Positions 49,142-56,763 of a DNA stretch of 64,000 bases are shown here, in pieces. Made by a program: the position numbers and the translations under genes. The stretch's first letter is position 1. Each line of letters starts with the position of its first letter. This stretch comes from UBA1550 sp049294435 (GTDB lineage Bacteria > Patescibacteriota > Minisyncoccia > Phycocordibacterales > UBA1550). The notes under the pieces were generated by a model. That model had not been told where the DNA came from. It saw nothing but the letters and a program-made list of their open reading frames with translations, and searched no databases. The stretch covers positions 61,311 to 125,310 of the forward strand of contig JBAQCU010000020.1 of the NCBI GenBank assembly GCA_049294435.1, in the 5' to 3' direction.

Positions 49142-49897
49142 CACTTGGAAACCGGACATCCAAGTACCTACAATTCCTCTGCAAAGATATCGGTATTGTC
49201 TCGACTAGCAGCCCTTCTATTTAAAATATCATTCAAGGTTGAGAGCGCGAACTTTTTATATTCACGAATATTTTTGTACTGCTCCAAAATAATATCTTTA
49301 TTACAAAAATTACTTTCTGCTTCTCCTATGTATTCTCCCCAGCTCGTTCTGCTCTTTACCAACTTGGACGTCGGGTTTCCAAGTTGGTGGACACGGTCGT
49401 TTAAGTTCACATAAGCACTTGAATGAAGTAAGTATTCATTTGAATCTATATGAACAGCTTTGTACTTCCCTTGAAACAAAACTCCTGACCGCTTATGCTT
49501 TTCGTTAAAATATTTTGTATATCCTCCACCAAGTCTTTTCATAAACATACTCACTCCGTCATCAACAAGTTGCTCTAATATAAAATGATAATGATTTGGG
49601 TTAAGACAATATGCAACAAAGTTAACAAGTCTTTTCTCTTTTACTTTTTCAGATTTCGACTTCGACGTCGGGTTTCCAGGTTTTTGCTTTTTAAATGAAT
49701 TTTCAAAAATACTTCCTATTGGTTCAACAGTATTGAACTCCTCCATACTCTGCATAAAACGGTCAACATCACTTTCATCAGAAAAAACGGTTCGCTTGTC
49801 TGTCCCACGATTGTACACGTGATAGAACTCACCATTTGCAAAAGAAATATTTCTCATGTGCCTTCTATTGTACCATTTGGAAACCCGACGTCCAAGT
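49142..49897. mobile_element. RAYT element bounded by REP-like hairpins
   Basis: TTGGAAACCCGACGTCCAA (49877-49895) on the prfA side and CTTGGAAACCGGACATCCAAG (49142-49162) on the other are the same imperfect palindrome in direct orientation. Two inverted relatives lie inside the transposase ORF (near 49363-49391 and 49657-49677). The element begins 5 nt from the prfA stop. Confidence 0.75.
49168..49857 (-). CDS. REP-associated tyrosine transposase (RAYT/TnpA_REP)
   Basis: 229 aa from MRNISFANGEFYHVYNRGTD. The HUH motif is NPNHYHFIL (His89, His91), and the likely nucleophile is Tyr113 (LGGGYTKYFN). KRSGVLFQGKYKAVHID is family-typical. GNPTSK occurs twice (61-66, 160-165), each encoded by a REP-like palindrome (GGAAACCCGACGTC) in frame. 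The longer frame from 49941 reads into prfA and is rejected. Confidence 0.85.
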   Translation of the reverse strand: MRNISFANGEFYHVYNRGTDKRTVFSDESDVDRFMQSMEEFNTVEPIGSIFENSFKKQKPGNPTSKSKSEKVKEKRLVNFVAYCLNPNHYHFILEQLVDDGVSMFMKRLGGGYTKYFNEKHKRSGVLFQGKYKAVHIDSNEYLLHSSAYVNLNDRVHQLGNPTSKLVKSRTSWGEYIGEAESNFCNKDIILEQYKNIREYKKFALSTLNDILNRRAASRDNTDIFAEEL

Positions 49898-49900
49898 AGA

Positions 49901-50869
49901 TTATTCACCTTCCTGCGCATCGCCCACTGTCCCCTTTGCACAGGCTTCTAGGATTGGCTCAATATTGCCGAGGAAAATCTTTTCAATATTGCTCCACGAC
50001 TGTTTGATGCGGTGGTCGGTGATGCGGTCTTGAAGAATGTTGTAGGTGCGGATTTTCTCCGAGCGGTCGCCGGTACCAATCTGACCTTTGCGGTCTGCGG
50101 ACACATCACTCTCCTTTTTTGCGCGATCAATGTCCTCGAGTCGCGCCATAAGCATCGACATTGCCTTCTCGCGGTTCTTTACTTGGCTTCGCTCGCTTGT
50201 GCAACGCACCGCGAGGCCTGTTGGTTTGTGAATGATACGCACGGCAGTTTCCACTTTGTTCACGTTCTGGCCACCCGCACCACCAGAGCGAGAGAACTCC
50301 ATCTCGAGGTCTGCAGGATTAATAGTGAAAGTTGTTACTGGATAAATAGGAAGCACCACTACTGAAGCAGTGGAAGTATGCACACGTCCCATTTTTTCTG
50401 TTGCGGGAATGCGCTGTACACGGTGCACGCCAGTCTCCCAGCGGAGCATGTCGTATGCATCTTTGCTTTTTATTTCAAACGATGCTTCTTTGTAGCCACC
50501 CATTTCACTCTGATGCTCATCAAGCTTTTTAAATTCCCATCCTTTTTTTTCAGCAAAGCGTTCGTACATCATCGCGAGATCCTGTGCAAAAATTGCCGCC
50601 TCTTCTCCCCCCGCACCAGCACGCACTTCTAAAATAATCTCCTTTGGCCTAACCTCCTCCTCCTTATCACCATCAATAATCTCTGTCATCTGTTTTTCAA
50701 GTGCATCAATCTGCGAACGAAGAGTTGCGAGCTCACTCGCGCCCATCTCGGCGAATTCTCCGTCTGCCGATATCATTCCCTCCACCTCCGCCTCAGCAGT
50801 CAAAAGACGCTCGTACTCATCTGCGAGATATTTTGTTTTTTGATTTGATTTGAATGTTTCAATGTCCAT
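49901..50869 (-). CDS. prfA: Peptide chain release factor 1
   Basis: 322 aa (E. coli 360; the N-terminal region is shorter). It has RIPATEKMGRVHTSTASVVV, with PAT as the stop-reading motif, and RSGGAGGQNVNKVETAV, the GGQ catalytic loop. It releases peptides at UAA and UAG. No UGA recoding is needed here: UGA serves as stop in several genes. Its 3' end is duplicated beyond the RAYT element. Confidence 0.97.
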   Translation of the reverse strand: MDIETFKSNQKTKYLADEYERLLTAEAEVEGMISADGEFAEMGASELATLRSQIDALEKQMTEIIDGDKEEEVRPKEIILEVRAGAGGEEAAIFAQDLAMMYERFAEKKGWEFKKLDEHQSEMGGYKEASFEIKSKDAYDMLRWETGVHRVQRIPATEKMGRVHTSTASVVVLPIYPVTTFTINPADLEMEFSRSGGAGGQNVNKVETAVRIIHKPTGLAVRCTSERSQVKNREKAMSMLMARLEDIDRAKKESDVSADRKGQIGTGDRSEKIRTYNILQDRITDHRIKQSWSNIEKIFLGNIEPILEACAKGTVGDAQEGE

Positions 50870-50894
50870 AAAAGTATTTTAGCATGCAATAGAA

Positions 50895-50927
50895 AAGCTC
50901 ACACAGAAATAGATTCTGTGTGAGCTT
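50895..50927 (-). terminator. rpmE terminator
   Basis: AAGCTCACACAGAA / TTCTGTGTGAGCTT then TTCTATTG on the minus strand, 8 nt after the stop. Confidence 0.85.
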
Positions 50928-50934
50928 AACTTCG

Positions 50935-51156
50935 TTACTTCTTCTTTGTGGGAGCCGTAGCAGCTACGCGCTTCTTGAAACGCTCTACGCGTCCACCTTG
51001 ATCAAGGACTTTTTCCTCACCTGTAAAGAACGGGTGGCATGAACTGCAGATTTCTACGTCAATTTTTGGCATCGTTGAACCAACGACGAATTTTTCGCCA
51101 CATGAGCAGGTAACTGCTGATTCCTGATGATATGTTGGGTGAATTTCTTTCTTCAT
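50935..51156 (-). CDS. rpmE: 50S ribosomal protein L31
   Basis: 73 aa. MKKEIHPTYHQESAVTCSCG and VEICSSCHPFFTGEEKV are L31 signatures; CSC and CSSC form the zinc site. The promoter TTGCAA-N17-TAAAGT (51166-51194) ends 9 nt before the ATG, with its -35 box at the edge of the 51193 inverted-repeat element. Confidence 0.95.
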   Translation of the reverse strand: MKKEIHPTYHQESAVTCSCGEKFVVGSTMPKIDVEICSSCHPFFTGEEKVLDQGGRVERFKKRVAATAPTKKK

Positions 51157-51165
51157 AATGGATGA

Positions 51166-51194
51166 ACTTTACCAGATGAGCCAGCTTTTTGCAA
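51166..51194 (-). promoter_or_regulatory. rpmE promoter
   Basis: TTGCAA (51189-51194), 17-nt spacer, TAAAGT (51166-51171), 9 nt from the ATG. Confidence 0.65.
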
Positions 51195-51336
51195 GCCCCT
51201 ACACCTATCACTGCATTATTCTGCTTTTGCCCTATTTTTCTGCGTACCAAAATATATATTTTCAAAACAACTTCAACATTCAACATTAGTCATATCGGCA
51301 GAACAAATGCGATGCAGGGATAGGTGTAGGGGCAAG
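51193..51336. repeat. Terminal-inverted-repeat element, diverged end sequence
   Basis: AAGCCCCTACACCTATC with CTGCAT and its inverse ATGCAGGGATAGGTGTAGGGGC. Variant ends of the CCCC-CACACCTA family, ~95 bp core without a gene. A typical-end element follows only 13 bp away. Confidence 0.78.
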
Positions 51337-51348
51337 AGATAGGTTCCT

Positions 51349-51434
51349 GTATACCCCCACACCTACTTTTTGTGCCAGAACATTGTATTTTTACCGCTCA
51401 TATAAATATGCAAAAAGTAGGTGTGGGGGTATAC
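51349..51434. repeat. Terminal-inverted-repeat element upstream of the thermonuclease
   Basis: GTATACCCCCACACCTACTT and its inverse AAGTAGGTGTGGGGGTATAC, 86 bp. The right end supplies TATACT (51430-51435), 7 nt before the nuclease ATG at 51443. Confidence 0.85.
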
Positions 51435-51442
51435 TAAATGAT

Positions 51443-52018
51443 ATGCAAAAGTGGCTAATCACTGGACTTATTGTGGTATTTTTAGCGCTTGCGGTGCAGG
51501 ATGGGTTTTTAAGCATGATTGACGATGATACAGCCCCGCTTCTTACGAGGTCGGACCTCGTAAGAAGCGGGGCTGTCAAACAGCTAGCCTCACTATCAAA
51601 TCCTACTCTGCCTATCGTGATCCGCGTAATAGATGGCGACACTATTATAGTTCTCGTAAATGGTGCACAAGAAAAAATACGTCTAATAGGTGTAGACACA
51701 CCAGAAACTGTTGACCCGCGAGGGTCAGTGCAGTGCTTCGGCGAGGAAGCAAGCGAATTCACAAGGTCAATACTTGTAAACCAAGTTGTTCGCCTAGAGT
51801 CTGATGCTTCGCAGGATGACCGCGATAAATATGGACGACTTCTACGTTATGTATTTCTTGGAGATACTTTGATAAACAAAGAACTTATATCTCTAGGTTA
51901 TGGGCACGAATACACTTATCGTCGAGTATACAAGTACCAAAAAGAGTTTAAAGATGCCGAGATGAGCGCGCGTAATTCACAAGAAGGTCTGTGGTCTGAG
52001 TCGGCTTGCAAGGATTGA
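51443..52018 (+). CDS. Thermonuclease (staphylococcal nuclease homologue)
   Basis: 191 aa from MQKWLITGLIVVFLALAVQD, a signal peptide or anchor. The SNase fold shows RVIDGDTIIVLVNG, IRLIGVDTPE and DKYGRLLRYVFLG, with catalytic Arg/Glu/Asp positions present. Residues ~30-45 (TAPLLTRSDLVRSGAV) are encoded by a perfect palindrome in frame. It likely degrades extracellular nucleic acids, useful to a cell that imports nucleotides. The 20-codon longer frame reads through the upstream repeat and is rejected. Confidence 0.88.
   Translation: MQKWLITGLIVVFLALAVQDGFLSMIDDDTAPLLTRSDLVRSGAVKQLASLSNPTLPIVIRVIDGDTIIVLVNGAQEKIRLIGVDTPETVDPRGSVQCFGEEASEFTRSILVNQVVRLESDASQDDRDKYGRLLRYVFLGDTLINKELISLGYGHEYTYRRVYKYQKEFKDAEMSARNSQEGLWSESACKD
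51530..51576. repeat. Perfect palindrome inside the thermonuclease gene
   Basis: ACAGCCCCGCTTCTTACGAG with GT, a CGG loop and the inverse ending GGGGCTGT: ~22-bp perfect stem in coding sequence, between the signal peptide and the SNase domain. Confidence 0.9.
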
Positions 52019-52091
52019 CCTCATTGTGATAATTTGGTATAATATAAATTGCAATAGAAGTTAGTATTTACACCTGATACAATATACATAT

Positions 52092-52292
52092 ATGGAAAAA
52101 TTCTCACCGCAAAACAATGATACGGGTAAACACGAAGCATTTAAAAGTGTTGACCTTGACGAAATAATGAAAGACGTTGATGACGACTTTAAATCTGGGA
52201 AACTAACTCGTGAACAAAAAGAGTTTGTTGAGCCCGCAGATATATCTGACCCAAGTCTTGATAGGATAGACGCACGAAGTAAGGGGCACTAA
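52092..52292 (+). CDS. Small acidic hypothetical protein
   Basis: 66 aa, hydrophilic and acidic (VDLDEIMKDVDDDFKSG), no membrane segment. TACAAT lies 8 nt before the ATG. Not recognised. The ~140 nt after it holds no gene before tRNA-Ser. Confidence 0.5.
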   Translation: MEKFSPQNNDTGKHEAFKSVDLDEIMKDVDDDFKSGKLTREQKEFVEPADISDPSLDRIDARSKGH

Positions 52293-52433
52293 TCATGGCA
52301 ACAAAAATAATTGGTTTAAAATCAGTTATTTTTGCTACATGGTTTTCTTTTTGGTAAAGTACCCATACACTTAATTTATTATAAATTAAGGCACCACGAT
52401 TTATAGTCAATCGTATAACAATCATACAAATCG

Positions 52434-52520
52434 GGAGGATTCGCATAGCGGTCTAGTGCACCACCTTGGAAAGGTGGCAACGGGGCAACTCGTTCGAGGG
52501 TTCAAATCCCTCATCCTCCG
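52434..52520 (+). tRNA. tRNA-Ser(GGA)
   Basis: Acceptor GGAGGAT/ATCCTCC, anticodon arm CCACC-TTGGAAA-GGTGG with anticodon GGA, a long variable arm (CAACGGGGCAACTCGTTCG) and T-arm GAGGGTTCAAATCCCTC. The discriminator is G and no CCA is encoded. Confidence 0.95.
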
Positions 52521-52524
52521 CATT

Positions 52525-52565
52525 AAAACGAAAGGCGTAGCCCGGAGGGCTACGCCTTTCGTTTT
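52525..52565 (+). terminator. tRNA-Ser terminator
   Basis: AAAACGAAAGGCGTAGCCC-GGA-GGGCTACGCCTTTCGTTTT, 19-bp perfect stem, usable in both directions between convergent genes. Confidence 0.88.
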
Positions 52566-52570
52566 AATTG

Positions 52571-52951
52571 CTACCTCCCTATCTTTTCCCGAATTCGCGT
52601 AATTACTTCATCAATTCTAATATCTGTTTTTACAAAGTATTCAAACACATCTTCTTCTACTGCCTTCGACACATCCTCATTGTCACTCAAGTTGGTAAGA
52701 ACAATTACGGGCACTTTTCTTCCCCAGTCGTCTTCGCGGAGTTTTTTTAACATCTCAAGCCCATCCATTTTTGGCATAAGAATGTCAAGTAAAATCAAAT
52801 CTGGGTGCTCTTTAAGAGACATCTCTAAACCTTCTATTCCATTTTTTGCTTCAATGATTTTATACCCTTCTACGGTAAGCACATCTCTTAGCACCATCTG
52901 AAGTGGCTCCTCATCTTCAACTACGAGAATAATTTTCTTTTGACCTGTCAT
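52571..52951 (-). CDS. Single-domain response regulator (receiver)
   Basis: 126 aa from MTGQKKIILVVEDEEPLQMV. The acidic pair DE, phospho-acceptor Asp in DLILLDILMPKMDG, Thr in PVIVLTNLS and Lys in YFVKTD complete a CheY-type receiver with no output domain. TATAAT is 7 nt before this ATG. No histidine kinase is in the window. Confidence 0.92.
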   Translation of the reverse strand: MTGQKKIILVVEDEEPLQMVLRDVLTVEGYKIIEAKNGIEGLEMSLKEHPDLILLDILMPKMDGLEMLKKLREDDWGRKVPVIVLTNLSDNEDVSKAVEEDVFEYFVKTDIRIDEVITRIREKIGR

Positions 52952-52991
52952 ATTTGACATTATACACCTGTTGCAAATAAAAGCGACTCAA

Positions 52992-53888
52992 CTATCGTTC
53001 CATTCCTCGGAGAACCGCGATACGTTCAGATGCTTCCGGGTGTGTGGCAAAAAGTTTACTCATAAACGAGACTGCCTTACCGTTTTTGAGCGGGTTTGAT
53101 ATATACAGATGAGCTGTGGCGGTGCTCACTCGCTGAAGTCCTGTTGGATATGCGGATATTTTTTCTAGAGCAGATGCGAGCCCTTCTGGGTAGCGTGTAA
53201 GGAGCGCGCCAGATGCATCCGCGAGAAATTCACGTTTGCGAGAAATAGCAAGTTTGATAAGTTGAGCAACGATTGGGGTTAGGATTGCGAATACTATCCC
53301 AATTATCATAAGTATCAACCCAAGACGACCATCACGATTATTATTATTACCACCATAGAATGACATTCTTAAAAAAATGTCGGAAATAATTGCAATAAAA
53401 CCAACAAGTACTACAACCACAGTACCAATCAAAGTATCCCTGTTTCCTATATGCGAAAGCTCGTGCGCTATTACTCCTTCAAGTTCAGTTTTGTTTAAAA
53501 TCGCGAGAAGCCCTGTTGTTGCCGCGACTGCCGCATGATCCTTGTCGCGCCCTGTTGCGAATGCGTTTGGGGATGGGTCATCAATGACATACACCTTTGG
53601 CATCGGAAGCCCTGCGGTGATTGAGAGATTTTCAACAGCATTCCACAAATCAAAATACTCCTCACGCTTGGCAGGTTTTGCCCCTGACATTTTAATCACC
53701 AGTGAATCCGAATACCAATAACTCCAGATGTTCATGCCGACACTGAAAATGACACCGAAATAAAGTATCGTTGGATTATTTTGAATATAACTAAACAACC
53801 ACGCGATACCGATAACCACCACGAAAAAAATGGTCATTAAAAACCAAGTCTTTCGTACATTTTTATCTTGGTGGGTATATAAAGTCAT
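52992..53888 (-). CDS. htpX: Membrane zinc metalloprotease HtpX
   Basis: 298 aa from MTLYTHQDKNVRKTWFLMTI. Membrane helices, then ELEGVIAHELSHIGNRDTLI with the HExxH zinc motif, and further membrane segments. M48 peptidase in membrane protein quality control. Two truncated copies of its 5' end lie upstream (54385-54432 and 54856-54921). lemA lies nearby, a known pairing. Confidence 0.95.
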   Translation of the reverse strand: MTLYTHQDKNVRKTWFLMTIFFVVVIGIAWLFSYIQNNPTILYFGVIFSVGMNIWSYWYSDSLVIKMSGAKPAKREEYFDLWNAVENLSITAGLPMPKVYVIDDPSPNAFATGRDKDHAAVAATTGLLAILNKTELEGVIAHELSHIGNRDTLIGTVVVVLVGFIAIISDIFLRMSFYGGNNNNRDGRLGLILMIIGIVFAILTPIVAQLIKLAISRKREFLADASGALLTRYPEGLASALEKISAYPTGLQRVSTATAHLYISNPLKNGKAVSFMSKLFATHPEASERIAVLRGMER

Positions 53889-53910
53889 TTTGAATTTTGA
53901 ATAACAATTA

Positions 53911-54117
53911 TTAGTTCTTTCCAAAACTTTCTATAGCAAGGTAGATTTGCTTTACTATTTTAGGATGCAAAATTGCACTGCCGTGAATCGGTAAAGTAAT
54001 CCTTATACCTTCACGGTAATACTGCGCGTGGCTACCTGCTTGCCTTCCAAACACAAAACCTTTACCCTCAATGAGGTCGACGGCCTCCTTCGCACTTAGT
54101 CTTGGAGATTTAGGCAT
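53911..54117 (-). CDS. hicA: HicA-family toxin
   Basis: 68 aa. MPKSPRLSAKEAVDLIEGKG, GRQAGSHAQYYREGIRITLP and IHGSAILHPKIVKQI fit the HicA dsRBD-like mRNA interferase; the catalytic His is in GSH. It follows hicB by 3 nt. The pair is inserted between htpX and an htpX 5' fragment. Confidence 0.88.
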   Translation of the reverse strand: MPKSPRLSAKEAVDLIEGKGFVFGRQAGSHAQYYREGIRITLPIHGSAILHPKIVKQIYLAIESFGKN

Positions 54118-54120
54118 GTG

Positions 54121-54348
54121 CTAGGAAGAAAGAGTCAGAGACGATATTGTGAGAGAAACGGAGTCTCTTAAATCAACACGCTCTCCACGAGACTTAATGT
54201 CATCAAGTGTCATTTTTAAAACATCTTTTAGATTTTCACGCACATTCTCTTCTGTGTCACCTTGCGCATAAACCCCCTGGATGAACGGGCACTCAGCATA
54301 ATATCCATCCTCTGTCTTTTCAATAATAATTGGATATGTATTTGTCAT
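54121..54348 (-). CDS. hicB: HicB-family antitoxin
   Basis: 75 aa from MTNTYPIIIEKTEDGYYAEC, partial RNase H-like HicB fold (PFIQGVYAQGDTEENVRENL). TTGCAC-N16-TATAGT ends 6 nt before this ATG, supporting the start over the longer frame at 54396, and begins directly after the htpX fragment. No clear DNA-binding tail. Confidence 0.85.
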   Translation of the reverse strand: MTNTYPIIIEKTEDGYYAECPFIQGVYAQGDTEENVRENLKDVLKMTLDDIKSRGERVDLRDSVSLTISSLTLSS

Positions 54349-54384
54349 ACCGAAACTATACCACATACGCTGACCTGTGCAAGC

Positions 54385-54432
54385 CATGTTTTGCACACAT
54401 TTTTATCTTGGTGGGTGTATAGGGTTGCCATA
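54385..54432 (-). pseudogene. htpX 5'-end fragment 1
   Basis: Minus strand reads MATLYTHQDKNVCKTW, matching the HtpX N-terminus (MTLYTHQDKNVRKTW), then diverges into the hicB promoter. It lies upstream of hicBA, so the toxin pair sits between this fragment and the real htpX. Confidence 0.85.
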
Positions 54433-54438
54433 AAATAT

Positions 54439-54801
54439 TTAAAAATTCGAAGAAATAAGGGACCCCATCATACCAAATAGCGCCAAGATCACCAAAGAAA
54501 AAAGGATCCATGCTGCGATTTTGAAAGGGGTGCGCATTCCTGGGATATCGTTCCCCTGAGCAGAATCGGGGCTCACTGCTGGCAATGTATTTTTTTTACT
54601 TACTACCAAAAAATATGCAAAATTTAACAAAGAAACTAACATCACTCCTGTCCCCAGAAATGTGAGTACTTGTATAACATACTGAAGGTTGTGCCAATTA
54701 CCGCGAACAAGCAATCCTTGACCCAATATTAACAAGGCACCCGCTATTTTAAAGTCGCGTATGAGTACCCTCCTTTTTTCCTTAAAGATATCTGGGTTCA
54801 T
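54439..54801 (-). CDS. Hypothetical membrane protein between htpX fragments
   Basis: 120 aa from MNPDIFKEKRRVLIRDFK. Three membrane segments (IAGALLILGQGLLV, VLTFLGTGVMLVSLLNFAYF, AAWILFSLVILALFGMMGSL). Not recognised. It lies between two truncated htpX starts, as hicBA does, so it looks like a separate insertion. Confidence 0.6.
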   Translation of the reverse strand: MNPDIFKEKRRVLIRDFKIAGALLILGQGLLVRGNWHNLQYVIQVLTFLGTGVMLVSLLNFAYFLVVSKKNTLPAVSPDSAQGNDIPGMRTPFKIAAWILFSLVILALFGMMGSLISSNF

Positions 54802-54855
54802 GTTTTTAGAGGGGCCACCTTTGAGTGTGCGATTAGTTAGATAGACCAACCCTGA

Positions 54856-54921
54856 AGATCGTCATCAAAAGCCACGTCTTGCGCACATTTTTATCTTGCT
54901 GGGTGTAAAGGGTTGCCATAT
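54856..54921 (-). pseudogene. htpX 5'-end fragment 2
   Basis: Minus strand reads MATLYTQQDKNVRKTWLLMT then IF before diverging. This longest fragment may be closest to the original start; it precedes the membrane gene at 54439-54801. Confidence 0.85.
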
Positions 54922-54949
54922 CGCTAATATTTTTTATCTTACCATGCCT

Positions 54950-54984
54950 AATCAAAAAACACGCGCAAAGCGTGTTTTTTGATT
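54950..54984 (-). terminator. DUF805 gene terminator
   Basis: AATCAAAAAACACGC / GCGTGTTTTTTGATT, 15-bp stem with internal T-run, 13 nt past the stop. Confidence 0.85.
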
Positions 54985-54997
54985 GTTATAGAATCTT

Positions 54998-55384
54998 TTA
55001 GCACAAGTGCCCCTCTAGGCCAATTACTGTTCCTTTTGGATTCTGGCCATACTGATTATCAGTAGGATCACTATCCATCACTAAAAAGACAATCCATACA
55101 ATAAAGCCAACAAGTGGAACTAATATAATGAGGAGCCACCACCCACTGTGATTAGTATCATGGAATCTTCTTACTGTCACTGCTAGACTAGGAATATACA
55201 GTGCTAAAGCATAAAGCAAAGCGACGACAAAGACTACAATCTCCGAAACACCAAAAAGGTCGAGGAAACTAATTGCAACAGTAATAAGTACGTTAAACAA
55301 CGTAAAATACCAATACTCTGATCGTGTAGCTCTCCCGCTAAACACTGCGTACTTTTTCAAAACACCTAAATAATAATTCATCAT
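54998..55384 (-). CDS. DUF805 family membrane protein
   Basis: 128 aa. VFSGRATRSEYWYFTLFNVL, VRRFHDTNHSGWWLLIILVP and DSDPTDNQYGQNPKG are the DUF805 hallmarks, with about four membrane helices. Function unknown. Start may be the second Met at 55381. Confidence 0.9.
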   Translation of the reverse strand: MMNYYLGVLKKYAVFSGRATRSEYWYFTLFNVLITVAISFLDLFGVSEIVVFVVALLYALALYIPSLAVTVRRFHDTNHSGWWLLIILVPLVGFIVWIVFLVMDSDPTDNQYGQNPKGTVIGLEGHLC

Positions 55385-55480
55385 ATTTATATTAAGCTCT
55401 GTACTTATGCTCTGTTAATTAAGAACGATTATATTGTCGCATAGTGAGGTAAGGGAGTCAATGCGTACCATTTTTAAATG

Positions 55481-55984
55481 CTACCCAATATTTATTTGAA
55501 CATGTTTTCTCATGTCTATTGTCCCAGAAATATCCAAGGTTGCATTGAGTGTCCAGTCTATGCGTGCATTAGGAATACCTATCCCAATACCTGTACCGGC
55601 AAGACTATCGAGCATGCCACCAATATTTACTCCGCCAATACTTGCCTTAGCAAGAATGCTTTGACCTTGTGTTTGTGGTAAAACATTTACGGGAATGATT
55701 ATCTCAAAAGGATACTGTGCCTCAGCGTACTCCTTTTGCCCATCCAAAGGAAGCTCGAACTGATATATTGTGACTTTATCTTGTGATTGATAGCTGCTCC
55801 CTTTAGAGTCAGTACGCCATGTTGTTGATATCTTCTCGCCCTTTAGCGAAATAGAAAATTTATTTGCCTGTGTTGGCTTTTTCAATTTCAAAGAAACCGT
55901 TCCACGTATTGTCTCTCCTGGGTGATAATTATATTGTTCTGGCGTAATGACAATGTCTCCCCTGCTGAATAATCCAAATAGCAT
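55481..55984 (-). CDS. Arrestin-like (Spo0M-type) protein
   Basis: 167 aa. DIVITPEQYNYHPGETIRGT and VSLKLKKPTQANKFSISLKG are typical of an arrestin/Spo0M N-domain beta sandwich; the C-terminal half (WTLNATLDISGTIDMRKHVQ) continues it. Soluble. It starts 20 nt after lemA and is probably cotranscribed with it. Confidence 0.7.
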   Translation of the reverse strand: MLFGLFSRGDIVITPEQYNYHPGETIRGTVSLKLKKPTQANKFSISLKGEKISTTWRTDSKGSSYQSQDKVTIYQFELPLDGQKEYAEAQYPFEIIIPVNVLPQTQGQSILAKASIGGVNIGGMLDSLAGTGIGIGIPNARIDWTLNATLDISGTIDMRKHVQINIG

Positions 55985-56004
55985 TTTATTTTATTAGTTA
56001 GTAT

Positions 56005-56586
56005 TTAGAACTTGACTGCTACTGGCTCACGAGCAGCCTCGTTGTCGAGCTCGAAGAATTCTTGTTTAATAAACTTAAACATTCCAGCAATCATATTTCC
56101 TGGGAATGATTCGATGGCGATGTTGAGGTCACGCACGTTGCCGTTGTAGAAGCGGCGTGATGCTTGGATCTTGTTTTCAGTATCTGCAAGTTCTGCCTGA
56201 AGTGAAAGGAAGTTTTGGTTTGCTTTTAGATCTGGGTACGCCTCTGCTACTGCAAGAAGTTTACCGAGTGACTGACCGAGAGATGCTTCTGCTCCGGACA
56301 TTGCTACAATTTGTTCAGCGGTGATATTACTTGGGTCAATATGTACCTGTGTTGCCTTTGCACGCGCCTCTGTGACTGCTTCAAAAACTCCGCTTTCGTG
56401 CTTTGCATATCCCTTTACTGTTTCTATAAGGTTGGGGATAAGGTCATAGCGGCGCTTGAGCTGAACGTCGATATCTGCCCATGCCTCCTTGGTGCGATTT
56501 ACCAAACTAACAAAACTGTTGTAAGCAAAAATAGCCCACAAAATGATAACTGCCAGAACCCCTAAAATAATGTATGTTGGTGTCAT
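56005..56586 (-). CDS. lemA: LemA family protein
   Basis: 193 aa. N-terminal membrane helix (YIILGVLAVIILWAIFAYNS), then NRTKEAWADIDVQLKRRYDL, IPNLIETVKGYAKHESGVF and ARRFYN-type ASRRFYNGNVRDLN, the LemA four-helix fold. Function is unclear in general; lemA often neighbours htpX, as here. Confidence 0.93.
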   Translation of the reverse strand: MTPTYIILGVLAVIILWAIFAYNSFVSLVNRTKEAWADIDVQLKRRYDLIPNLIETVKGYAKHESGVFEAVTEARAKATQVHIDPSNITAEQIVAMSGAEASLGQSLGKLLAVAEAYPDLKANQNFLSLQAELADTENKIQASRRFYNGNVRDLNIAIESFPGNMIAGMFKFIKQEFFELDNEAAREPVAVKF

Positions 56587-56763
56587 GTTATATATTTAAA
56601 CTATTAATCTGATTGCCATATTATAGCATAGAATTCAACCAAAAATACAAATTACTATTCCCATCTTGTCTTCATCTTGCCTTCTTTCAAAATACAGAAG
56701 ATTGTTGTAGTATCAATGTCGGAAAGTTGCACCATTAAATAACCTAAACAACTGGGAGGAATA

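Noticed and set aside
51383..51442. 20-codon N-terminal extension of the thermonuclease
   Set aside because: It lies inside the inverted-repeat element and upstream of the likely -10 box; the signal peptide begins at 51443.
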